NCBI GenBank assembly: GCA_964476835.1
Contig: CAYZCE010000006.1
Location: 1 to 64,000 of the forward strand
Length of the DNA stretch: 64,000 bases
Source of the DNA: PALSA-926 sp964476835
GTDB taxonomy: Bacteria > Pseudomonadota > Alphaproteobacteria > Micavibrionales > UBA2020
Reading direction: 5' to 3'
A program made the translations under genes and the position numbers. Positions 34,692 through 41,340 of this stretch are shown here, piece after piece. Position 1 is the stretch's first letter. Each line of letters opens with the position of its first letter. Under the pieces are notes generated by a model, which saw nothing but the letters and a program-made list of their open reading frames with translations, did no database searches and was not told the DNA's origin.

Positions 34692-34836
34692 TAAGCACTT
34701 TGGCTGTTTGTATATGCGAAATTGCTGTTTCGCAATGGTACTTCTGCGCGGTTTCCAAGAGCCAATCCAAAGTGTGCTCCATATCATCGAACTCGACTTC
34801 TGAGTACATGATAGCTGTAGGATCTTCGTATAACAT
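34633..34836 (-). CDS. Small divergent protein of 67 residues, unknown
   Basis: ATG at 34836 has GGGAGG ten bases upstream. The product (MLYEDPTAIMYSEVEFDDM at the start) is mainly helical and acidic at first: HTLDWLLETAQKYHCETAI and AKVLIMQTKVDML follow. It overlaps the 3' end of the cyclase gene by 59 bases on the other strand. The perfect CRP-like box lies 51-66 bases upstream of its start, at activator distance. It could be an accessory or immunity gene of the RiPP cluster, but that is inference. Confidence 0.5.
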   Translation of the reverse strand: MLYEDPTAIMYSEVEFDDMEHTLDWLLETAQKYHCETAISHIQTAKVLIMQTKVDMLSQVGNLLAPI

Positions 34837-34886
34837 TTTTTCTGTACCTCCCGCCTCGTATGTAAGCACTGCTCCTTGTCTGTGTA

Positions 34887-34902
34887 TGTGATGTACGTCA
34901 CA
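34887..34902. promoter_or_regulatory. Perfect CRP-type box
   Basis: TGTGATGTACGTCACA matches the E. coli CRP consensus TGTGA-N6-TCACA at all ten fixed positions. On the minus strand TACATA (34864-34859) is a possible -10 element; the box centre then lies near -42, the class II activator position, for the small gene starting at 34836. The precursor start is 225 bases away on the other side. A weaker 8-of-10 match lies at 34997-35012. Confidence 0.65.
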
Positions 34903-35055
34903 CAGCGTCATAAAAGGAATGCGCGTGCATTCTGTGCAGCGCGACAGCCCTCTTGTGACGCCTATGGTTACCCGCTTCTGTTGTCGTGCATACGATTGTG
35001 TATTTTTTCAAAAACTCCCGAAAATGGCGGTTTTTAAGAGTCCATTAAACAACCT

Positions 35056-35103
35056 ATGGTAGTTTTATATTGTTCACTACAATTAAAAATTGTGAACTAT
35101 CAT
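35056..35103 (+). promoter_or_regulatory. Promoter/operator with inverted repeats before the precursor gene
   Basis: TATATT (35066-35071) is a possible -10 element without a good -35, as in activated promoters. Over it lie GTTCAC (35072-35077) and GTGAAC (35092-35097), with AATT/AATT inside. A second dyad pairs ATGGTAGTT (35056-35064) with AACTATCAT (35095-35103). The weak CRP-like site at 34997-35012 is centred about 73 bases before the predicted start. Confidence 0.45.
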
Positions 35104-35126
35104 AGTCAAACAGGGAGAATGACAAG

Positions 35127-35543
35127 ATGACAAATATTACGGGTGTATTGTACGGCGCAGACGGGCGTTACTACTCTATCGCCAAGGGAGCAGCAAAGCC
35201 GGTCGCTGCAGATCCTGCGGCGACTCAGAAGAGCCAAGTTGCGACAGCCACGAAAGCCGCCATCGCAGTCGATGACGGTGCAGCGGGCGTGAACAAGATC
35301 TCTTCACCCCAGAATGCGTGGATGCTTCAGCAGCTCGATGGGGGGGCAAGCGCGAATCTGATTCAGCCGCCGTTGCCGCCCACGATTCCTTCTCCTCCTC
35401 CTCGCACACCTGGCGGTACGAGCGGCGTCGTGGCCAGTAATACTCTGGTGTCTGCATCTACTACAGTGACGACGCTGGATGATACCCGGGCTTCGGCGAA
35501 CTTGATCCAGCCGCCGTTGCCGCCTGTAATACCGTCTAGATAA
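35127..35543 (+). CDS. RiPP precursor peptide with two tandem candidate cores
   Basis: 138 residues, preceded by AGGGAG at 35112-35117. A leader-like part (residues 1-72, MTNITGVLYGADGRYYSIAK then Ala/Lys-rich) ends in MLQQLDGG. Core 1 is ASANLIQPPLPPTIPS (74-89) and core 2 ASANLIQPPLPPVIPS (122-137), separated by a Pro/Ser/Thr spacer. The whole protein has no Cys, which does not favour thiazoles; backbone thioamides need no side chain. It is the gene directly before the YcaO and TfuA genes. No protease or transporter is nearby. I know no described family with this core. Confidence 0.8.
   Translation: MTNITGVLYGADGRYYSIAKGAAKPVAADPAATQKSQVATATKAAIAVDDGAAGVNKISSPQNAWMLQQLDGGASANLIQPPLPPTIPSPPPRTPGGTSGVVASNTLVSASTTVTTLDDTRASANLIQPPLPPVIPSR
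35346..35393 (+). repeat. Core repeat 1 of the precursor
   Basis: Encodes residues 74-89. It differs from repeat 2 in eight synonymous codons and one amino-acid change (Thr to Val), so protein sequence, not DNA, has been conserved. Confidence 0.8.
35490..35537 (+). repeat. Core repeat 2 of the precursor
   Basis: Encodes residues 122-137, one residue before the stop. Both repeats follow a Leu-Asp (LDGG-ASANL and LDDTR-ASANL), which may mark a processing signal. Confidence 0.8.
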
Positions 35544-35551
35544 ATACGATA

Positions 35552-35585
35552 CCGTCCTCCGCCGCATGGGTGCGGTGGGGGACGG
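35552..35585 (+). terminator. Hairpin between precursor and YcaO genes (attenuator)
   Basis: A 15-bp stem, 35552-35566 with 35571-35585, closed by TGGG and including two G-T pairs. A weak T-rich sequence (CCTTTATTC) follows. It starts 8 bases after the precursor stop. A partial terminator here would keep precursor mRNA in excess of the enzymes, as in many RiPP operons. Confidence 0.65.
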
Positions 35586-35611
35586 CCTTTATTCAACCAG
35601 AGATGGTCACC

Positions 35612-36865
35612 ATGCTGATAGACAACATACGAACCGAAGAATTCAAACCTGAAATTTTGTTGGCAGGTGACAGCAGGAGAATTTGCACTCCTGAAGAAAC
35701 ATTCGAACGTGTCATGAGTCTCGCTCCGGTCATGGGCATTACGCGAGTTGCGAACGTAACGGGGTTGGACACGATTGGTGTCCCTGTATACACCGCATAC
35801 AGGCCCAATTCGAGATCACTTTCCGTCACGCAAGGAAAAGGCTGCACTCATATCGCCGCCAAAGTCTCGGCATTGATGGAAGCTGTAGAAATCTATCATG
35901 CGGAAACCATCGACCTGCCTCTTCGATTCTGTAACCTGCTGGAACTGGGCTGCGGTCATAGCGTCGTTGATACGTCAAAGCTGCCGCGCTTCAAAGAAAA
36001 TTGCTTTAATCCCCATGCGCGCTTGTTGTGGGTAGAGGGGCAGGATCTGATGACGGGAGCTGCCAAGCATGTCCCTTATGAAATGGTTCATCTCGACTAT
36101 CGCTTGCCTCTGCCTTCCGGGCATGGGTGCTTTATTCCTTCGTCGAACGGGCTGGCGTCCGGCAACCATAAGCTGGAGGCTGTCATACACGGCATCTGTG
36201 AGATTATCGAGAGAGACTCCCTGACGCTTTGGTACCTGAAAACGCCGGAACAACAGGCACGCACAAAAATAGACCTGGACATGGTGGATGATCCGCGTTG
36301 CTGTGATATCATCAGCAGATTTCGCCATGCGGGAGTGCAGGTCGGTGTGTGGGAAATCACCAACGACACCGGCATTCCGTCTTTTCTGTGCCGCATTATT
36401 CCACAGACGGATTCCGAGATCTCTTCTATCCGTCCGGCATCGGGAATGGGCTGCCACCTGTCGCGCGATATTGCTTTGTTGCGGGCGTTGACCGAGGCCG
36501 CGCAGAGCCGGCTGACGTTCATTTCTGGTGTCAGAGATGACCTGAGCAGGGATGATTACAAGAAATTCCTATCTCCCGCCGAGTATCAAAAATGGTTGTC
36601 CAGCATCCAGGAACGAAGCGCTGAGCTGAAGGATTTCCGGCAGGTCAAATCTTTTACGGGCGCGGACTTGAACGAAGATCTAGAGGTTTTGCTGGAGTGT
36701 CTCCGAGGAATCGGTGTTCAGGAAGTGGTATGCGTCGACTTAACAAAGCCGCAACTAGGCATCCCCGTGACGCGAGTCATTATTCCTGGTCTTGAGCCGC
36801 CCCTGGATCGCGCGGAGATTGTATTAGGCATGAGAGCTGGGAGATTTACGCATGCACAGCAATAA
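35612..36865 (+). CDS. YcaO-domain peptide-modifying enzyme (TfuA-associated type)
   Basis: 417 residues. YcaO enzymes use ATP to activate backbone amides. Visible ATP-site motifs are SVTQGKG (residues 71-77), SALMEAVEIYHAE (86-98) and SNGLASGNHKLEAVIHGICE with IIERDSLTLW. The C-terminus lacks the Pro-rich end of azoline-forming YcaOs. With TfuA directly downstream, the expected reaction is thioamide formation. No fused E1-like or RRE domain is seen. The start is uncertain: ATG 35612 or 35603, since the GTG at 35570 lies within the hairpin. It overlaps the TfuA gene by 14 bases. Confidence 0.93.
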   Translation: MLIDNIRTEEFKPEILLAGDSRRICTPEETFERVMSLAPVMGITRVANVTGLDTIGVPVYTAYRPNSRSLSVTQGKGCTHIAAKVSALMEAVEIYHAETIDLPLRFCNLLELGCGHSVVDTSKLPRFKENCFNPHARLLWVEGQDLMTGAAKHVPYEMVHLDYRLPLPSGHGCFIPSSNGLASGNHKLEAVIHGICEIIERDSLTLWYLKTPEQQARTKIDLDMVDDPRCCDIISRFRHAGVQVGVWEITNDTGIPSFLCRIIPQTDSEISSIRPASGMGCHLSRDIALLRALTEAAQSRLTFISGVRDDLSRDDYKKFLSPAEYQKWLSSIQERSAELKDFRQVKSFTGADLNEDLEVLLECLRGIGVQEVVCVDLTKPQLGIPVTRVIIPGLEPPLDRAEIVLGMRAGRFTHAQQ

Positions 36866-37655
36866 AACGGTTTCCGCTTATATCTTCGTGGGCCCGACGG
36901 TCCCTCCCGCGCTTTTGAGGGAGAAGGTAGACACGGAGCCGGATGCGGAGGGTATTTGTGACCTCAAAAGTGGTGATAGAGTCAGGTTTCTACCGCCGGT
37001 ATCGGAAGGGGACATATCCCGTCTTATTCCGCTGCAGCCTAAAATTATTGGTATTATTGACGGCTTATTCGAAAACGTACCTTCAGTCTGGCACAAAGAG
37101 ATCTTGTTTGCGATGTCTTCTGGCATTCATGTGATCGGTTCTTCCAGTATGGGGGCGTTAAGAGCTGCAGAGCTGGAAAATTTTGGCATGGAAGGGGTCG
37201 GGTCGGTTTTTAAGGCTTTTTCTGATGGCCTCTTAGAAGACGACGACGAGGTCACGGTCGCTCACGGTCCACAGGCTTTGGGTTTCCCCTTGTTGTCTGA
37301 AGCTATGGTGAATATCAGGAGAACGCTGGATGAAGCGTATCAGCAGAATATCATCGACACATCGGAGAAAAAGTTGCTGTTACAGCTGGCGAAACAGGCT
37401 AACTACAAACAGAGAAATTATGGGAACATTACGCGGATGGCGCTTTCATATGGCGTATGTTCTGCGCGTCTAAAGACATTTCAAGCGTGGTTGAAAACGG
37501 GGCGTGTCGATCAGAAGCTTTTGGATGCGTATGCTTTAATAGATATTATAGTTACACGCTTAAGCGAAGATGTTTTACCCAAGCGTGTCTTATATAGCTT
37601 TGAGCGTACTGCTATATGGGAGGGAGTCAGAACGCGAGAAGTGGGGACGCCGTAA
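36852..37655 (+). CDS. TfuA-like protein, YcaO partner for thioamidation
   Basis: 267 residues. Family motifs are clear: YIFVGPTVPP at the start, RFLPPVSEGDISRLIP, IIGIIDGLFENVPSVWHKEI, GSSSMGALRAAELENFGMEG and the acidic DDDEVTVAHGP. TfuA proteins work with YcaO to install backbone thioamides, known from thioamide RiPPs and from methyl-coenzyme M reductase. GGGAGATTTACGC precedes the ATG inside the ycaO 3' end, so the two are co-translated. Its stop TAA overlaps the Crp start. Confidence 0.94.
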   Translation: MHSNKTVSAYIFVGPTVPPALLREKVDTEPDAEGICDLKSGDRVRFLPPVSEGDISRLIPLQPKIIGIIDGLFENVPSVWHKEILFAMSSGIHVIGSSSMGALRAAELENFGMEGVGSVFKAFSDGLLEDDDEVTVAHGPQALGFPLLSEAMVNIRRTLDEAYQQNIIDTSEKKLLLQLAKQANYKQRNYGNITRMALSYGVCSARLKTFQAWLKTGRVDQKLLDAYALIDIIVTRLSEDVLPKRVLYSFERTAIWEGVRTREVGTP

Positions 37656-38323
37656 TGCAAAAAGTAGCACAAAAGAATGAAGCCCTCGGTTTCATGTCTG
37701 AACGAGATCAAAAAGAATTGATGTCGCACGGTCATATGATTGAGTTTAAAGAAGACCGATGCTTGTTCACGCGGGGCGAAGAGGGCGGGAGCTTCTATAT
37801 TGTCTTGTCTGGGTGTGTCTTCTTCAGTATTAACTCGCCTTCCGGCAAAGAGATTATCTTAAATAAACTTCATGCAGGAGAGGTTTTTGGTGAAATTGCC
37901 ATGCTTGATCAGGGTGCCCGTACAGCCGATGCTTACGTGGTCAAAGGCAGTAAGCTTCTATCTATAAGCAGATCCAATTTTTTCGATTTTCTTGACAGTA
38001 AACCATCTCTCTACAGAGGGGTTATTGACCTCTTATGCCAGAGGTTGCGTTGGTGTTCCGGACAAGTTGAAAGCTTCGTATTGTCGAGCGGACTTGAACG
38101 GCTCATAGGTAAGCTTTTATATCTTGCAGAGCTCACAGATATGGGCAGTGTGATCCAGTTGGAAATCACGCAAACGGATCTGGCCAAGCAGTTGGATTTA
38201 TCACGTGAAGTGGTTAACAGGGAATTGAGGAATATCGAAGCTCAGGGGGTTATAAAACTGGGGCGCGGAAAAATTACAATCCCGGATATTCAAAAGCTTC
38301 GTAATTTTCGAGCGGGGAGATAA
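37655..38323 (+). CDS. Crp/Fnr-family regulator of the cluster
   Basis: 222 residues from the ATG that overlaps the TfuA stop (TAATG). The cyclic-nucleotide domain has the phosphate-binding cassette FGEIAMLDQGARTADAYV, with Gly-Glu and Arg-Thr as in cAMP binders. The C-terminal HTH is TQTDLAKQLDLSREVVNREL; Arg, Glu and Arg in SREVVNR are spaced as Arg180, Glu181 and Arg185 of E. coli CRP, which read TGTGA. No Fe-S Cys cluster of FNR type is seen. It is a credible reader of the box at 34887 and of the signal made by the cyclase at 31629. Confidence 0.92.
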   Translation: MQKVAQKNEALGFMSERDQKELMSHGHMIEFKEDRCLFTRGEEGGSFYIVLSGCVFFSINSPSGKEIILNKLHAGEVFGEIAMLDQGARTADAYVVKGSKLLSISRSNFFDFLDSKPSLYRGVIDLLCQRLRWCSGQVESFVLSSGLERLIGKLLYLAELTDMGSVIQLEITQTDLAKQLDLSREVVNRELRNIEAQGVIKLGRGKITIPDIQKLRNFRAGR

Positions 38324-38324
38324 A

Positions 38325-38582
38325 ATGGAGATACAGTATTTTTCTTGGTTAAGAAAACATGCGGGAACAGAAAAAGAAAGCATCGAGGTTCCTGCGGAAA
38401 TTGATACGCCAGAAAGGCTTGTGACGTGGCTTTCGCAGCGGGAATTTAGATACCGAGCGTTGTTTTCTTACATGTCTGTTATAAACCTCTCCGTTAATGG
38501 CTGTCTTGTCGAGGATTGGAAAAGTTATTCTATTCGCTCTAGTGACACGCTGAGTTTCTTTTCCCCGATGGCTGGAGGGTAA
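38325..38582 (+). CDS. MoaD/ThiS-like sulfur-carrier protein
   Basis: 85 residues of ubiquitin-like fold type: MEIQYFSWLRKHAGTEKESI, ISVNG-like core INLSVNGCLVEDW, and a C-terminal DTLSFFSPMAGG. The terminal Gly-Gly is the site that becomes adenylated and then a thiocarboxylate. GGGGAGAT precedes the ATG. It starts one base after the Crp stop and is followed by a MoeB/ThiF-like gene. No other molybdopterin or thiamine gene is nearby, so it probably supplies sulfur to the YcaO-TfuA pair. Confidence 0.9.
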   Translation: MEIQYFSWLRKHAGTEKESIEVPAEIDTPERLVTWLSQREFRYRALFSYMSVINLSVNGCLVEDWKSYSIRSSDTLSFFSPMAGG

Positions 38583-38588
38583 TTCTAA

Positions 38589-39401
38589 GTGCGTCATATA
38601 TCCAGATTCGAACGCCATATAGATGTTCCAGAGATCGGTTTGCGCGGGCAGGAAAAACTACTGAATTCCTCTGTTCTTATTGTCGGGGCTGGCGGGCTGG
38701 GAAGTCCTGCTGCTTTATATCTGGCTGCCGCGGGTGTCGGCACTATAGGGATTGTTGACGACGACGTCGTTAGCCTCTCAAATCTACAACGGCAGGTTCT
38801 CTTTTCCGAAGCTGATGTTGGTGCGATGAAAGTTGATGCAGCAAAAAAGAATCTGAGTGCAATATCGTCCATAGCCAAGATTGTTGCTTATCCAGAGAGG
38901 GTGGATGAAAACAATTATGAGAGAATTATATCAGGTTACGACATCGTTCTAGATTGTACGGATAATTTTCAAGCACGCTATCTGCTTAATCGTGCGTGTC
39001 ATACTTTGCGAAAGCCGCTTGTTTCCGCTTCTTTATATCACCACGATGGTCAGATTTCTGTTTTTAAGTCATTTGAAGGGGCAGGGCATCCTTGTTATGA
39101 ATGCCTATATTCCAGGACCCTGAACCAGGAAATAATCCCAACGTGTACGCAAGCTGGTGTCGTTGGACCGGTGGCTGGCGTTCTGGGCACGATGCAAGCA
39201 TCTGTTGCCATCAATGAGCTTGTCGGAATCGGTGAAACCCTTTCGGGTTGGATGTTTTTGTTCAGTGCGATGGGGTTTATGGCTCAGAAAGTCAAGATTT
39301 CCAAGAAACAAGATTGCTCCTGCTGTTCTATCGGAGACCATTCTTCCAGAGAAGATCTCAAGGTCCCCCCCGTAGTGACTGCTTGCCATGCGACGGATTG
39401 A
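38589..39401 (+). CDS. MoeB/ThiF-like adenylyltransferase (E1-like)
   Basis: 270 residues from GTG 38589 with GGAGGG upstream. Motifs: RFERHIDVPEIGLRGQEKLL, ATP site LIVGAGGLGSPAALYLAAAGVG, DDDVVSLSNLQRQVLF, IVLDCTDNFQARYLLN, and two CxxC zinc pairs (CYEC and CSCC). The Cys in IPTCTQAGVVGPVAGVLG matches the conserved loop Cys. It should activate the Gly-Gly end of the carrier encoded directly upstream. It lacks the rhodanese domain of longer homologues, so sulfur must come from a cysteine desulfurase or rhodanese outside the window. Confidence 0.93.
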   Translation: MRHISRFERHIDVPEIGLRGQEKLLNSSVLIVGAGGLGSPAALYLAAAGVGTIGIVDDDVVSLSNLQRQVLFSEADVGAMKVDAAKKNLSAISSIAKIVAYPERVDENNYERIISGYDIVLDCTDNFQARYLLNRACHTLRKPLVSASLYHHDGQISVFKSFEGAGHPCYECLYSRTLNQEIIPTCTQAGVVGPVAGVLGTMQASVAINELVGIGETLSGWMFLFSAMGFMAQKVKISKKQDCSCCSIGDHSSREDLKVPPVVTACHATD

Positions 39402-39412
39402 TCTGCGTCACT

Positions 39413-39793
39413 TTATTTCGATTTATATGACGTAACCAAAGTAATCATTCTCTGCAGAGATTCTTTTATTTCTGGATTTTTGATTTTTGAGTAGGCCATT
39501 GCAACATCGTGAACCTCTTTATCAAGAGTAAAAGAAGTTGCTTGTGGGGTATTCTTATCTGTTAAGCCACGAAGTAGCTGTTCTAGAGAGATGTCGAGAG
39601 CTGAACAAATATCGAAAGCTCTACTGACGGAGACTCTATTGCTGCCACACTCATACTTCTGTACCTGCTGGAACGTAAGTCCTAATGCTTTGCCTAGTTG
39701 TTCTTGAGACATGTTTCGCTCAAGGCGAAACATTTTAATTCTTTTACCGAGCGCTATGTCGACCGGATTAGCGGTTTTTACTGTCTTTATCAT
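39413..39793 (-). CDS. XRE-family HTH regulator
   Basis: 126 residues. The HTH covers about residues 14-70: LGKRIKMFRLERNMSQEQLG, then GLTFQQVQKYECGSNRVSVS and DICSALDISLEQLL. The tail is helical and ends MITLVTSYKSK. This QxVQKYExGxNRVS type is common in alphaproteobacteria. It converges with the RiPP operon, 11 bases from the moeB-like stop, and may mark the end of that module. Confidence 0.88.
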   Translation of the reverse strand: MIKTVKTANPVDIALGKRIKMFRLERNMSQEQLGKALGLTFQQVQKYECGSNRVSVSRAFDICSALDISLEQLLRGLTDKNTPQATSFTLDKEVHDVAMAYSKIKNPEIKESLQRMITLVTSYKSK

Positions 39794-40159
39794 TCTGTGA
39801 ATATCGAGAACTGTAATTACGTGTGTATCTATGTGTATTACGCAAATGGAAAGTTATTTCAACACAAACACGACATTTTTCTTGGCCTTAGGCGGAGAAA
39901 ATAGAAATGGAAGACGATGGCATGCATTTGTCAGGTGTATCCTACAGATGTATTCAGTTCTTTGCTCCAAAATAGGAGGTAATGGTTTGGAATGAGTAAA
40001 ATAAATACTGTTGCACTTTAAAAGAAGTTTACGGGCATGATATGTGGTAAACGCACAGAGCTGTGTGGCTGGATGATCTATTCGGTACCTTGTCAAATAC
40101 ATTATACGAGCACGGTGCAGTAGGAAGCGTGTATTTCTGAAAGGTGGTGTGATCAAATA
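39794..40159. other. Intergenic stretch without recognisable gene
   Basis: AT-rich region between the divergent regulator (start 39793) and the small gene at 40160. It should hold both promoters. I found no convincing ORF, RNA fold or repeat in it. Confidence 0.6.
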
Positions 40160-40351
40160 ATGGAAAATACAGTTGCGGAATTTTTAGTCAAAAAAAGCGA
40201 TAGCCGTAAAGGTCTGTTAGTAAGTTTCCTTCTTGCTGATGGGACGGAAATTGATTTTCGGATATCACGCGATGTCGCGATAAATATGATTCAAACTTTG
40301 TATTTGTCTCTTGATACTCATGGACTGTACAAATCAAAAGATGTACACTAA
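40160..40351 (+). CDS. Small protein, unknown
   Basis: 63 residues starting MENTVAEFLVKKSDSRKGLL. AAAGGTGG lies 18 bases upstream of the ATG, a rather long distance. The sequence alternates like a small beta-sheet (LLVSFLLADGTEIDFRISR) followed by a helix (VAINMIQTLYLSLD). No signal peptide. It is the last gene of the island before the boundary repeat. No family recognised. Confidence 0.55.
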   Translation: MENTVAEFLVKKSDSRKGLLVSFLLADGTEIDFRISRDVAINMIQTLYLSLDTHGLYKSKDVH

Positions 40352-40409
40352 AGACTTGTTGTAAAAGTTGGTGGCATTAGGGGGGGGGCTTGAGGGCTTG
40401 GGCTTTATA

Positions 40410-40511
40410 CTACCCCCTCCACCATTTTTCCCCGGTTTTCCGCGATTTCAGAGATACGGCCTCAAAAGCTGGCTGTGAGTGGCTTTTGTACGTTGATTCT
40501 CGGGGATACAT
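40410..40511 (+). repeat. Right boundary repeat of the island
   Basis: CTACCCCCTCCACCA (40410-40424) equals the tRNA-Tyr 3' end; diverged copies of the downstream bases follow to about 40511. The upstream part of a tRNA is absent, so this is a remnant, not a gene. The terminator of the left copy is no longer intact here. Confidence 0.8.
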
Positions 40512-40611
40512 GAGGCGCATAGATATAGTATAAGATAACTTGAACATAAGATTGATCTATCTTCCAGGCGGATGTAGAGCACTATTACTCCCTTAGAAAG
40601 GGCAGAGCGGC

Positions 40612-41340
40612 TTGGGCGAAAAGAAAAACACTATTCTGGTGGTCGACAACGAACCCCAGACGAAGAAGATGCTGGAGATCGTATTCGCCGAACAGGGGTT
40701 CACGGTCGAAGGGTGCAATAAAGGCAAACAGGCCGTCAGTCTCAGCATCACGCTCAAACCCAATATTGTCTTGCTCGACCTCAACTTGCCGGACATGAAC
40801 GGCACGGGGGTTATTACGGCCTTGCGCGAATGGTCGCAGGTGCCGATCATCGTTTTGACGGCGCGCTCGACCGATGAAGACGTCGTGCAGGCCTTGAACC
40901 TCGGCGCGTCGGATTATGTGACCAAGCCGTTCAATATGAATGTCCTGCAGGCGCGCATCAACGCGACCTTGCGCGCCTCCGCGGTTCAGGAGACGGGCGA
41001 GCCGCAGCTGACCAACGGCCTTCTGCGGATGGATCTGGTCAAGCATCAGGTGTTTCTGTCCGACAAGCTGATCTCGTTCACGCCCAAGGAATATAATCTG
41101 CTGCGCTACTTCATGGTCAATTGCGGAAAGATGCTGACGCATAAACAAATTTTGCATGAAGTCTGGGGAACCGCGCATGGCGACAACGCGCAATATCTAC
41201 GCGTTTTTATCGGTCAGATCCGCGAAAAGATCGAGGAAGATCCCGCCGTGCCTGTGATTATCACCACGGAGCTCGGCGTCGGCTACCGCATGGAAATCGC
41301 GGACATCATTCCCATTCTCTACAACACGAAGCCGCTTTAA
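40612..41340 (+). CDS. OmpR/KdpE-type response regulator, orphan
   Basis: 242 residues. Receiver domain with acidic pocket in ILVVDNEPQTKKML, phospho-acceptor Asp56 in IVLLDLNLPDMNG and the conserved VTKPFNMN; then an OmpR-type winged helix (LISFTPKEYNLLRYFMVNCG, LHEVWG, GVGYRM). Sequence is nearest to KdpE. The start TTG at 40612 is forced, because an in-frame TAG lies just upstream and the receiver begins at once. No histidine kinase or kdp gene is present. It may act on the stress-gene promoters that follow. Confidence 0.9.
   Translation: MGEKKNTILVVDNEPQTKKMLEIVFAEQGFTVEGCNKGKQAVSLSITLKPNIVLLDLNLPDMNGTGVITALREWSQVPIIVLTARSTDEDVVQALNLGASDYVTKPFNMNVLQARINATLRASAVQETGEPQLTNGLLRMDLVKHQVFLSDKLISFTPKEYNLLRYFMVNCGKMLTHKQILHEVWGTAHGDNAQYLRVFIGQIREKIEEDPAVPVIITTELGVGYRMEIADIIPILYNTKPL

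Larger units (their letters stand above)
13510..40424. mobile_element. Genomic island integrated at tRNA-Tyr
   Basis: About 26.9 kb between the tRNA-Tyr 3' end and a second copy of that end. The interior is clearly more AT-rich than both flanks and uses different codons. It carries a large serine recombinase, a ParB-methyltransferase/DUF5681 pair, restriction-modification and other likely defence genes, phage-type repressors and a RiPP biosynthesis cluster. No tyrosine integrase is present, although those are the usual tRNA-targeting enzymes. The serine recombinase may move only part of it, or the original integrase may be lost. Confidence 0.8.

Noticed and set aside
35570..35611. GTG start of the YcaO gene at 35570
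   Set aside because: It lies in the right half of a stable hairpin with no ribosome site, and the extra residues do not resemble YcaO N-termini.
38325..39401. Housekeeping molybdopterin synthesis genes
   Set aside because: The genes are inside the RiPP operon on a mobile island, without moaA, moaC, moaE or thi genes. This remains to be confirmed by the rest of the genome.
40410..40511. Second tRNA-Tyr gene
   Set aside because: Only the last 15 bases match; there is no D-arm, anticodon arm or 5' acceptor upstream.
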